Source: Bacteroidia bacterium
GTDB taxonomy: Bacteria > Bacteroidota > Bacteroidia > J057
Assembly: GCA_041391665.1 (NCBI GenBank)
Contig: JAWKNO010000002.1
Location: 310,001 to 374,000, forward strand
Length of the DNA: 64,000 bases
Direction of reading: 5' to 3'
This document shows, piece by piece, positions 26,293 to 33,594 of this stretch (the stretch's first letter is position 1; every line of letters starts with the position of its first letter). The translations under genes were made by a program, and so were the position numbers. The notes under the pieces are model-generated. The model ran no database searches and was not told where the DNA came from. It saw only the letters and a list, made by a program, of their open reading frames with translations.

Positions 26293-27515
26293 TGAGAAGT
26301 GAGAGTTGCTCCTTCTGTGGTAGATCCAAACGCGAAGTCCAGATTCTGCTGGCTGGATATGGCGGTGCCCATATTTGCGAAAACTGTGTGGCGCACGCGA
26401 ATACGATCATAGAAGAAGAATTTAAAGAAAAACCCGTTACCCGCATCACCCGGGTTCCAAAGCCAAGCGAGATTACCGCCCATCTCGATAAGTATATCAT
26501 TGGGCAGGAGTCAGCTAAAAAAGTGCTTTCGGTTGCCGTCTATAACCACTACAAACGCATTCTCCACCCCGGTAAGGATGAAGATGAAGTGGAACTCGAG
26601 AAAAGCAATGTGCTGCTCGTAGGTCAGACCGGTACCGGAAAAACACTGCTGGCAAGAACCATCGCCAAAATGCTGAATGTACCTTTCTGTATTGCCGATG
26701 CAACGGTGCTTACAGAAGCCGGGTACGTCGGTGAAGATGTCGAAAGTGTGCTGGTAAGGCTGCTCCAGGAAGCGGACTATGATGTAGAAGCTGCTCAAAA
26801 GGGCATCGTTTATATCGATGAGATTGATAAAATCTCCCGCAAATCGGACAACCCCTCGATCACCCGTGATGTGAGCGGAGAAGGTGTGCAACAGGCTTTG
26901 CTTAAGCTGTTGGAAGGTTCCATCGCCAATGTTCCACCAAAAGGTGGCCGAAAACACCCGGAACAAAACCTGGTTCAGATAGATACCACCAATATCCTGT
27001 TTATTTGCGGCGGTGCTTTTGAAGGGATCGACCGGATTATCTCCAACCGGATATCCGTAAAAACCATTGGTTTTGATGGCGCATCCACAAAGAAACTGGA
27101 AGAAGGAACCAATATCTACCGGTTTATTCAACCTACTGACCTTCGCTCTTTTGGGCTGATTCCGGAAATCATCGGACGTCTCCCTGTATTGAGCTATCTG
27201 GATCCGCTCGATGCCAAGACCCTCCGAAGAATCCTCACTGAGCCTAAAAACTCCATCATCCGGCAGTACCAGAAGATGTTCGAACTCGAAGATAAAAAAC
27301 TTACCTTCGATGAAGAAGTTCTGGAAACTGTGGTGAAAAGGGCAGTAGAACTGAAACTTGGCGCCCGCGGTCTTCGCTCCATTCTGGAGGCGATTATGTT
27401 GGATGTGATGTTTGACATGCCAGACAGCGAAGAGACTCAGTATCATATTTCACTGGATCTCGCCACGGAGAAACTCTCAGAAGCAAACTTTTTGACTTAC
27501 CGGGCGGCTGGTTAA
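26292..27515 (+). CDS. clpX: ATP-dependent Clp protease ATP-binding subunit ClpX
   Basis: 407 residues. It unfolds substrates and feeds them to ClpP. The N-terminal C4 zinc-binding domain (Cys6, Cys9, Cys29, Cys32) is intact. Walker A is G-Q-T-G-T-G-K-T, Walker B is I-V-Y-I-D-E-I-D-K, and the pore loop G-Y-V-G-E-D-V-E is present. The I-G-F-like ClpP-docking loop region is harder to place: near residue 257 the chain reads K-T-I-G-F-D-G, which fits it. The gene overlaps clpP by one base and is followed about 50 bp later by a long hairpin terminator. Confidence 0.97.
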   Translation: MRSESCSFCGRSKREVQILLAGYGGAHICENCVAHANTIIEEEFKEKPVTRITRVPKPSEITAHLDKYIIGQESAKKVLSVAVYNHYKRILHPGKDEDEVELEKSNVLLVGQTGTGKTLLARTIAKMLNVPFCIADATVLTEAGYVGEDVESVLVRLLQEADYDVEAAQKGIVYIDEIDKISRKSDNPSITRDVSGEGVQQALLKLLEGSIANVPPKGGRKHPEQNLVQIDTTNILFICGGAFEGIDRIISNRISVKTIGFDGASTKKLEEGTNIYRFIQPTDLRSFGLIPEIIGRLPVLSYLDPLDAKTLRRILTEPKNSIIRQYQKMFELEDKKLTFDEEVLETVVKRAVELKLGARGLRSILEAIMLDVMFDMPDSEETQYHISLDLATEKLSEANFLTYRAAG

Positions 27516-27563
27516 CCCTCCGCCTTTCTATAAGAAAAAAAAAGGCCTGTTTTTATGGGCATA

Positions 27564-27610
27564 CAAACGAAAATGTCGTACCTCTCCCGTGGGTGCGACA
27601 TTTTTGTTTG
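27564..27610 (+). terminator. Long hairpin terminator after clpPX
   Basis: CAAACGAAAATGTCG (27564-27578) pairs with CGACATTTTTGTTTG (27596-27610) at 14 of 15 positions, with further pairing in the loop (ACC/GGGT). The right arm itself carries TTTTTGTTT. It lies inside an upstream in-frame extension of the next gene, which argues against that extension being translated. Confidence 0.75.
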
Positions 27611-27662
27611 CGCCTGCATACACTTGTGTATCCAGGCTTTTTTTCTTTTCTTCCGTACACTT

Positions 27663-28955
27663 ATGCCAGAAAAAGACTACTCCTCCGACCAATCTGCTGC
27701 GCTAAACCGCCAGCGGGAAATTTACCTCAATGGCGCAGCGGGTTTTAAACCCGTGATCCCGGTCAATACCACCCTGCTGGAATCTGCCGCCGCAAAAAAA
27801 ATGAGCAGAGAAGCTTTTACCTATGTCGCTGGCGGTGCGGGTACGGGTGCTACTGTTGCTGCCAATCGCAGTGCTTTTGACACATGGCGGATTGTGCCCC
27901 GTATGCTCAAAGATGTGTCTGTGCGAAATACCGCACTTTCCTTATTGGGAGAACCGTTGCCGTTTCCGCTCCTTCTTTCACCGGTAGGTGTGCTGGAACT
28001 GGCTCACCCTCAGGCTGACCTGGCTGTGGCAAAAGCTGCGGCGGAAGTGGGCATTCCCTTTATTTTCAGCAGTCAGGCCTCTGTTGCCATGGAAAAATCT
28101 GCCGCTGTGATGGGAAATAACCCGCGCTGGTTTCAACTGTACTGGAGTAAATCCGATGACCTCGTGGAAAGTTTTGTTAGAAGAGCAGAAAATGCGGGGT
28201 GTAGTGCCATTGTCGTAACGCTCGATACCACGATCCTGGGTTGGCGAATGGATGACCTGGATCTGGCTTACCTGCCTTTTTTGAGCGGAAAAGGAATTGC
28301 CCAGTATATTTCTGATCCTGTGTTTCGAAAACTGGTGACGGATTCGGAGGCAGAACCCACCCCGCCCCGGAAAATTACCTTGTCTTCTCTTTCGCTTTTC
28401 ATGGAGCTGACGCGCAGTTTCCCGGGAAAATTTATGGAAAATCTCCGTTCCGGAATCCCGCTGGCTTCTGTCAGAAAGTTTATCAGTATTTATTCCCGCC
28501 CGTCTCTCACCTGGGAAAACCTCCATTTTCTCCGCCAAAAAACCAGTCTGCCCATTATCCTCAAGGGAATTCTACACCCCGATGATGCACGTATGGCGGT
28601 GGAAAGGGGAATGGATGGAATCATTGTTTCCAACCACGGCGGCAGACAGGTTGATGGGGCCATCAGTACAATAGAAGCGCTTCCGGGTATTGTGGCAGCA
28701 GTCGGCGGTAAGATTCCTGTATTACTTGACAGCGGGGTACGAAGCGGTGCAGATATGTTTAAGGCCATCGCACTGGGCGCAGATGCCGTTTGCATCGGTC
28801 GCCCTTATGTTTATGGACTGGCGCTTGCAGGTAAGGAGGGAGTTGAAGCAGTGATTCGCAATTTTTGGGCAGATTTTGAGTTAACAATGGGACTGGCTGG
28901 TTGTACGACACTTGAAGAAATCCGCAATAGTACGCTTGTCAGAGTTGGGGGGTAA
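27663..28955 (+). CDS. FMN-dependent alpha-hydroxy-acid oxidizing protein
   Basis: 430 residues from ATG 27663. An in-frame ATG at 27555 exists, but the terminator hairpin lies between. The TIM-barrel family signatures are Y-V-A-G-G-A-G-T-G near residue 52, L-L-S-P-V-G-V-L-E-L-A-H, W-F-Q-L-Y-W-S-K (FMN/substrate region), K-G-I-L-H-P-D-D-A (phosphate-side Lys), and the active-site S-N-H-G-G-R-Q-V-D-G, with the C-terminal D-S-G-V-R-S-G-A-D…G-R-P-Y-V-Y-G. The family includes lactate dehydrogenase/oxidase, lactate 2-monooxygenase and glycolate oxidase; the extended middle region (about 240-300) and overall length most resemble lactate 2-monooxygenase-like members. It is cytoplasmic or peripheral at the inner membrane. 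The substrate is not decidable by eye. Confidence 0.93.
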   Translation: MPEKDYSSDQSAALNRQREIYLNGAAGFKPVIPVNTTLLESAAAKKMSREAFTYVAGGAGTGATVAANRSAFDTWRIVPRMLKDVSVRNTALSLLGEPLPFPLLLSPVGVLELAHPQADLAVAKAAAEVGIPFIFSSQASVAMEKSAAVMGNNPRWFQLYWSKSDDLVESFVRRAENAGCSAIVVTLDTTILGWRMDDLDLAYLPFLSGKGIAQYISDPVFRKLVTDSEAEPTPPRKITLSSLSLFMELTRSFPGKFMENLRSGIPLASVRKFISIYSRPSLTWENLHFLRQKTSLPIILKGILHPDDARMAVERGMDGIIVSNHGGRQVDGAISTIEALPGIVAAVGGKIPVLLDSGVRSGADMFKAIALGADAVCIGRPYVYGLALAGKEGVEAVIRNFWADFELTMGLAGCTTLEEIRNSTLVRVGG

Positions 28956-28961
28956 ATACGA

Positions 28962-28993
28962 TTGTATGGTAAAAAATTCGTCTGTAAATTCTG
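28962..28993 (+). promoter_or_regulatory. Promoter of the lipoprotein gene at 29018
   Basis: TTG (28962-28964), 20 bp, TAAATTCTG (28985-28993), one mismatch from TAnnTTTG in the third T. It begins a few bases after the preceding stop codon and 25 bp before the next ATG. Confidence 0.4.
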
Positions 28994-29017
28994 CCCCGAA
29001 ACTGAAAATTCAGCCTT

Positions 29018-30232
29018 ATGAATATTTTTTTGAGAATAAACCGGCAACCTGGATTCATTCTGTTCCTCCTTTCTGCGATGTTTTTGGCTGGTTGCGACAA
29101 TTCTTCGTCTTCTTCTTATACCTCTTCGGAGGAAGCAGAATCTATTGCTGTAGAAGAAATGCCTGCCATTGACTCAATGAGAACCCGCGGCATACCCAAT
29201 GCGCGGATGGCGGGATTCTCGCTGGATCGATATTTTCCTGCTATATACAAACTCATTTATACCGACCCGGCATTACTGCAAAAAATGAGTATTTATGCAG
29301 AGAAAGTGATAAAGACGGAGGAAATCCGAACAGAAAAAGATTTGCTGGCCATTTTTGCTATGCGCGACAGTCTGCTCGAATCTTCCCTTTACGATGCGAT
29401 TGCGGCGGTGAATGGATATGCCGACGGAAGCGCGGATGATGGTGGTTTGTACGATGAACTTTCCCGGCTGGGGATTCAGATTACCAGTGCTGAAGGAACT
29501 TTTACGGGGCTTGGACCTGAATCATTTCTGCAAGACAAGCTGGCGGAAGTAGGCTCTGAAGCCTTGCGTGCTTATATTGATTTTTTGGTGGCTGATGCCA
29601 ATTCCGCCAGCGGGGAATATCCGTTTGTCAATATGGAGCCATACCGAAAAATGGTTGAAGCGGGCGAAAAGCTTACTAAACTTCAGCCGAATGCTTATTA
29701 TGATAAAATAGAAGAACGATTTCAGCAGGCTGTCGAAAATTTTACGGATATCCATATGGTTATTCCTCCCGGAACCGCCCGGCAGGACAATTCGGCAATG
29801 GCATTGGTGGGCGGCGTAAATGTGGAAACGTACCCCTATGCGTCGGAAACCACTACATTGGAAAATTTTGCGGAGAGCAGTAAATCCTCTCCCTACGCCA
29901 AAGTCGCAGCGAAGATTCTGGAAAATATGAGTGAAATGACTGCTCACCCGGAAAATATCTATGTGATTGTAACCGAGTGGGTTACCGACGAGGATATGGC
30001 AAAAAGACTTGTGTTTTCACACTTGCGGAAAGGGCAGGATATCCCGCATCACCTCCAGATCCGAAGAGGTGATGGAAAAGACTACTACGCCATTGTCTAT
30101 CGGTTTTATGAAGACAGCGATAAAGCCACCGCAGCACTTGAAAAAATCGAAAAAGAATTTCCCCAGGCGCAGATGATTTTTGCCAGCTTTAAGGGCGGAA
30201 AACTCTATCAGCTCGGACCCTCAGCAGATTGA
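29018..30232 (+). CDS. Lipoprotein with SPOR-like C-terminal domain
   Basis: 404 residues. The signal peptide ends M-F-L-A-G-C (Cys26), followed by a Ser-rich acidic linker. The central part (70-300) is helical and unrecognised. The last 95 residues (I-Y-V-I-V-T-E-W-V-T-D-E-D-M-A, then R-R-G-D-G-K-D-Y-Y-A-I-V-Y-R-F, then A-L-E-K-I-E-K-E-F-P) have the beta-alpha-beta pattern of SPOR domains, which bind denuded peptidoglycan. That assignment is tentative. The next gene starts 7 bp after the stop. It is a probable periplasmic outer-membrane lipoprotein. Confidence 0.8.
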   Translation: MNIFLRINRQPGFILFLLSAMFLAGCDNSSSSSYTSSEEAESIAVEEMPAIDSMRTRGIPNARMAGFSLDRYFPAIYKLIYTDPALLQKMSIYAEKVIKTEEIRTEKDLLAIFAMRDSLLESSLYDAIAAVNGYADGSADDGGLYDELSRLGIQITSAEGTFTGLGPESFLQDKLAEVGSEALRAYIDFLVADANSASGEYPFVNMEPYRKMVEAGEKLTKLQPNAYYDKIEERFQQAVENFTDIHMVIPPGTARQDNSAMALVGGVNVETYPYASETTTLENFAESSKSSPYAKVAAKILENMSEMTAHPENIYVIVTEWVTDEDMAKRLVFSHLRKGQDIPHHLQIRRGDGKDYYAIVYRFYEDSDKATAALEKIEKEFPQAQMIFASFKGGKLYQLGPSAD

Positions 30233-30239
30233 TTCCTTT

Positions 30240-31148
30240 ATGCAGAAACGTATTATTTTAACCGGAAGCAATGGCCTTCTGGGACAGAAGATTGTTCCTT
30301 TGCTCGCAGATCGTTTGAATGTAAGCCTGATGGCAACTTCAATTGGAATAAACCGCCATCCGCTCCGCGAAGGGTATGAGTATGAATCCGTTGATTTGCT
30401 GGATTTTGACCGATGGAAGGAAGTTTTTCATGATTTTCGCCCCACTCATATTATCCATACAGCTGCTATTACGAATGTGGATCAATGTGAAGACAATCGC
30501 ACGTTGTGCGATTCGGTAAATGTCGGCGCTGTTGAAAATTTGGTAAATCTCTGCCGCGAATACGGCACACGGATGGTACACATTTCCACTGATTTTGTAT
30601 TCCCGGGAGATGCAGGGCCTTATAAAGAAAAAGATGCAACCGGGCCGGTAAACTACTATGGGCAGTCCAAACTTCTGGCGGAGCATCTGATTCTGGAAAG
30701 TGGCATACCTTATGCCATTCTCCGCACCATGTTGTTGTATGGGATCACGCCGGGAATGTCGCGTACGAATATCGTCCTCTGGGCAAAAAAGTCTTTGGAA
30801 GAAGAAATGCCAATACGAGTTGTCAACGACCAGTTTCGTTGCCCTACGTTGGCTGAAGACCTGGCGTCGGCGAGCGTAACCGCTGTAATGCGAAATGCGG
30901 GGGGATTATACCATGTCTCCGGGGCGGAGATGATGCCTATGCATGAACTGGTGTATCGGGTGGCAGACTTCTGGAAGCTGGATAAATCGTTGATTACGGA
31001 GGTAAGCAGCGAATCACTCAACCAAAAGGCCAAAAGACCTCCCAAAACAGGGTTTATCATTCTAAAAGCTCAGACTGAGCTGGCTTACAACCCTCATTCA
31101 TTTGAACAGGGACTTCACCTGCTGGATCAACAGATGAAGTCCCTGTAA
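30240..31148 (+). CDS. RmlD-like sugar-nucleotide reductase (extended SDR)
   Basis: 302 residues from ATG 30240; a frame from 30180 overlaps the lipoprotein gene and lacks features. The NAD(P)-binding motif is L-T-G-S-N-G-L-L-G-Q. D-L-L-D-F-D marks the second strand, the catalytic Y-Y-G-Q-S-K (Tyr-x-x-x-Lys) is intact, and S-T-D-F-V-F-P-G matches the RmlD substrate loop. The family reduces dTDP-4-dehydrorhamnose or related sugars for cell-surface polysaccharide. No rmlA, rmlB or rmlC genes are adjacent, so the exact substrate is uncertain. The 7-bp gap implies an operon with the lipoprotein. A terminator covers its 3' end. Confidence 0.9.
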   Translation: MQKRIILTGSNGLLGQKIVPLLADRLNVSLMATSIGINRHPLREGYEYESVDLLDFDRWKEVFHDFRPTHIIHTAAITNVDQCEDNRTLCDSVNVGAVENLVNLCREYGTRMVHISTDFVFPGDAGPYKEKDATGPVNYYGQSKLLAEHLILESGIPYAILRTMLLYGITPGMSRTNIVLWAKKSLEEEMPIRVVNDQFRCPTLAEDLASASVTAVMRNAGGLYHVSGAEMMPMHELVYRVADFWKLDKSLITEVSSESLNQKAKRPPKTGFIILKAQTELAYNPHSFEQGLHLLDQQMKSL

Positions 31149-31160
31149 TATATTTTATAG
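31107..31160 (+). terminator. Terminator embedded in the end of the RmlD-like gene
   Basis: CAGGGACTTCA (31107-31117) and TGAAGTCCCTG (31135-31145) form a perfect 11-bp stem inside the last codons, extended by CTG/CAG. The stop codon and a T-rich tail (31146-31160) follow. As with rpsO, the hairpin is part of the coding sequence. Confidence 0.6.
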
Positions 31161-31162
31161 TT

Positions 31163-31993
31163 TTAGTTTTTGGTTTTCAGGCGGGCACAGCTGTCTTTAT
31201 AGAGCGCCTGAATGACAAGCAGAACGGTTTCACGTTTGCTGTTTGAAATACCAACTTCAACTTCTTCTCCGTCTTTGACCATCAACAGTTTACCTGTGCC
31301 AGCACGTCTGAAGTAATTGTCCTGTACTTTGATCATCTGATCAGAGCCAGTGGTGCGGAATTCCAGATTGTCAAACTTCGTGGTATAGCTACGGCCACTC
31401 GGGACGGTTGTTTTTGCAACGACTTCGCCATCTTCACCTTCAGCAGTAAAGAGTTCACACAGACAGGTACCTTTAAGTTTTTCATCTTCTACCTGCATGA
31501 AGGTATAGTGAACAATTTTCCATTCTGTACCTTTCTTTTCCAGTGCCATAGTTACCAGTTCTTTGCCTTTTACCCAGATTCCGTCGGGGATTTTTGTTTC
31601 ATAGTTGACACGATAAACCAGTGTTGCTACGGTACCATTAACCTCTACGTCCACCTGATTTCCAATATCATAGGAGAGCATAATTCCCGGTGTGCGGAGC
31701 AGATTGTCGAGATATGCTTCAAAGCCATTATAATCCCCATTTGATACCCGAGAAACACCGGAGATATTAAAAACAAAAATATTGGAAGTGGCGTCTTTGC
31801 TGAAATACCTGAGGACATTTGCCTTATTTTTAGAATTGGGCAAATTGACATAGGCTTCAGCAAATGCTTTCAACTGAGCTACAAGCAGCTTCTGTGTTTC
31901 AGCATCTGATTGGGCTACAGTTGTTATCGGTTTGAGGAAAAGCGTTGCAGCCATTATGACCAGATAAAACATAGATTTTGTTAACAGATTCAT
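31163..31993 (-). CDS. Secreted NTF2-like (SnoaL/DUF4440-type) protein
   Basis: 276 residues. The signal peptide ends T-V-A-Q. Residues 35-160 have the alpha/beta cone pattern of NTF2-like proteins: helix with A-F-A-E-A-Y, then F-S-K-D-A-T, N-G-D-Y-N-G-F-E-A-Y-L-D, V-A-T-L-V-Y-R-V-N-Y-E-T, W-K-I-V-H-Y-T-F-M-Q. A second beta domain (170-276) contains G-T-C-L-C-E-L-F and is not recognised. No catalytic residue can be named. It converges with the RmlD-like gene, 14 bp apart, and has its own consensus promoter. Confidence 0.8.
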   Translation of the reverse strand: MNLLTKSMFYLVIMAATLFLKPITTVAQSDAETQKLLVAQLKAFAEAYVNLPNSKNKANVLRYFSKDATSNIFVFNISGVSRVSNGDYNGFEAYLDNLLRTPGIMLSYDIGNQVDVEVNGTVATLVYRVNYETKIPDGIWVKGKELVTMALEKKGTEWKIVHYTFMQVEDEKLKGTCLCELFTAEGEDGEVVAKTTVPSGRSYTTKFDNLEFRTTGSDQMIKVQDNYFRRAGTGKLLMVKDGEEVEVGISNSKRETVLLVIQALYKDSCARLKTKN

Positions 31994-32031
31994 AGTTTTT
32001 ATATCTTGAGGTATGTTATATTGCCAGGTAC

Positions 32032-32061
32032 CAAATATACATAAAACGGAAACTTAACCAA
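32032..32061 (-). promoter_or_regulatory. Promoter of the NTF2-like gene
   Basis: On the minus strand, TTG (32061-32059), 19-bp spacer, TATATTTG (32039-32032): an exact Bacteroidota consensus, 39 bp before the ATG at 31993. A divergent, weaker TATATTTTG at about 32071-32079 may serve the signalling operon. Confidence 0.65.
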
Positions 32062-32095
32062 CACTAGGGATATATTTTGCCTGGAAGCGGACAGT

Positions 32096-33526
32096 ATGAA
32101 GTCTTACATTATGGATCAAAAGCATTCTTCTACCCACCTGGTTTTTATTTTATTCTTTCTCAATATTTTTGCGTGCGGCCCCAAACCTGAGTCGGTAACT
32201 GGCGAAAGGGTAGATATTCTGATTACAGGGGCCACAATCATTACTTCAGATGACGTTCGACCGGTCATCGACGAGGGGTTTCTGGCGGTTCGCCATGGGA
32301 AGATTATTGATTTAGGTAAAATGGCTGATCTGGGGCAAAAATATTCAGGCGAAAAAATTATCGATGCAACGGGGCAGTTAGTCATGCCGGGCCTGATCAA
32401 TACCCATACCCATGCAGCCATGACTTTATTTCGGGGTCTGGCTAACGATCTTCCCCTTCAGGAATGGCTTGAAAAGCATATATGGCCGGCTGAAGCCCGG
32501 TATGTGCGTGGAGAAACTGTTCATACCGCCTCGTTGCTGGCTGTGGCAGAAATGATCCAGGCTGGTACTACCACCTTCTGTGATATGTACTTTTTTGAGG
32601 AGGAAGTCGCCCGTGCTGCCAAATCCTCAGGTATGCGTGCCGTAGTTGGAGAAGGTATTTTGGATTTCCCGACGCCAGACCATCCTTCCCCGGACAAGGC
32701 GCTTGCCTATACTGTGGAACTTATCAGAAAGTGGGAAAACGACCCGTTGATTTCGGTTGCGATTGCCCCTCATTCTCCTTATACCTGTTCGGAAACGCTG
32801 CTCCGTAAATGCAGGCATTTTGCAGACAGTCTGGATGTAAGACTTATGATCCACCTTTCTGAAACCCGTAAGGAAGTTTCAGATATGAAAACCCTCCGCA
32901 ATCAGTCTCCTGTCGAATATCTGGATCAAATTGGCTTTCTGGGGCCTGATGTGAATGCCGCACATTGTGTGCAGGTCTCTGAAAAAGATATCGCTATTCT
33001 TGCATCCAAAGGAGTTGGGGTTTCCCATAATCCGCAAAGCAATATGAAACTTGCTTCGGGCGTGGCGCCGGTTCCTGCTATGTTAAAAGCCGGGTTGGCC
33101 GTTGGTCTCGGTACAGATGGCGTCGCCAGTAATAATGATCTCAATCTCTGGGAAGAGATGAATACAACCTCCCTTCTTCAAAAGGTTTTTTTGAATGACC
33201 CTACAGCCATGAATCCCAAAGCAGTCATTAAAATGGCGACGATTGATGGCGCAAAAATATTGGGGCTGGATAATAAAATTGGTTCTCTCAAAGCGGGTAA
33301 ACAGGCGGATCTGATTATTGTCGATTTGAAAGAACCCCATAACCAGCCGCAATATGATATTTTTTCTCTGCTTGTATATAGTACAGATGCGGCAGATGTA
33401 GAAACCGTTATCGTTGACGGTAAAATCGTAATGGAAAACCGCCAACTACTTACAATAGATGAAGCCGAAGTGTTAGCCAACTTCAGCCGGATTACTTCTG
33501 AAATCCAAAAGGAAATGGTTGAATGA
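32096..33526 (+). CDS. Lipoprotein amidohydrolase, MTA/SAH deaminase-like
   Basis: 476 residues; an alternative start at 32111 is possible. The N-terminus is a lipoprotein signal (N-I-F-A-C, Cys27), so the enzyme is exported, unlike typical cytosolic members. The metal-dependent amidohydrolase fold is clear: I-N-T-H-T-H-A-A (His104, His106), the family hallmark L-F-R-G-L-A-N-D-L-P-L-Q-E-W-L, A-P-H-S-P-Y-T-C, I-H-L-S-E-T (His), H-N-P-Q-S-N-M-K-L and G-T-D-G-V-A-S-N-N (Asp). These residues match the 5-methylthioadenosine/S-adenosylhomocysteine deaminase group, which converts adenosine-like compounds to inosine-like ones. It is the first gene of a signalling operon: its stop overlaps an in-frame ATG of the next gene by 4 bp. 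Confidence 0.9.
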   Translation: MKSYIMDQKHSSTHLVFILFFLNIFACGPKPESVTGERVDILITGATIITSDDVRPVIDEGFLAVRHGKIIDLGKMADLGQKYSGEKIIDATGQLVMPGLINTHTHAAMTLFRGLANDLPLQEWLEKHIWPAEARYVRGETVHTASLLAVAEMIQAGTTTFCDMYFFEEEVARAAKSSGMRAVVGEGILDFPTPDHPSPDKALAYTVELIRKWENDPLISVAIAPHSPYTCSETLLRKCRHFADSLDVRLMIHLSETRKEVSDMKTLRNQSPVEYLDQIGFLGPDVNAAHCVQVSEKDIAILASKGVGVSHNPQSNMKLASGVAPVPAMLKAGLAVGLGTDGVASNNDLNLWEEMNTTSLLQKVFLNDPTAMNPKAVIKMATIDGAKILGLDNKIGSLKAGKQADLIIVDLKEPHNQPQYDIFSLLVYSTDAADVETVIVDGKIVMENRQLLTIDEAEVLANFSRITSEIQKEMVE

Positions 33527-33594
33527 TCGCACAATCGGGTTATTTATCCAATCGGGTTTGGTTCCGTATAATACTCTACAGACGCCACCAGCAA

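Noticed and set aside
26511..27446. 311-codon frame opposite clpX
   Set aside because: Phe/Ile-rich reverse-frame artefact of a conserved gene.
27505..27530. GGCGG…CCGCC hairpin at the clpX stop codon
   Set aside because: The stem is interrupted and no T-tract follows; the long hairpin at 27564-27610 is the better terminator.
27555..27662. N-terminal extension of the FMN oxidase
   Set aside because: It contains the hairpin terminator of clpPX and a Cys-rich segment without family similarity.
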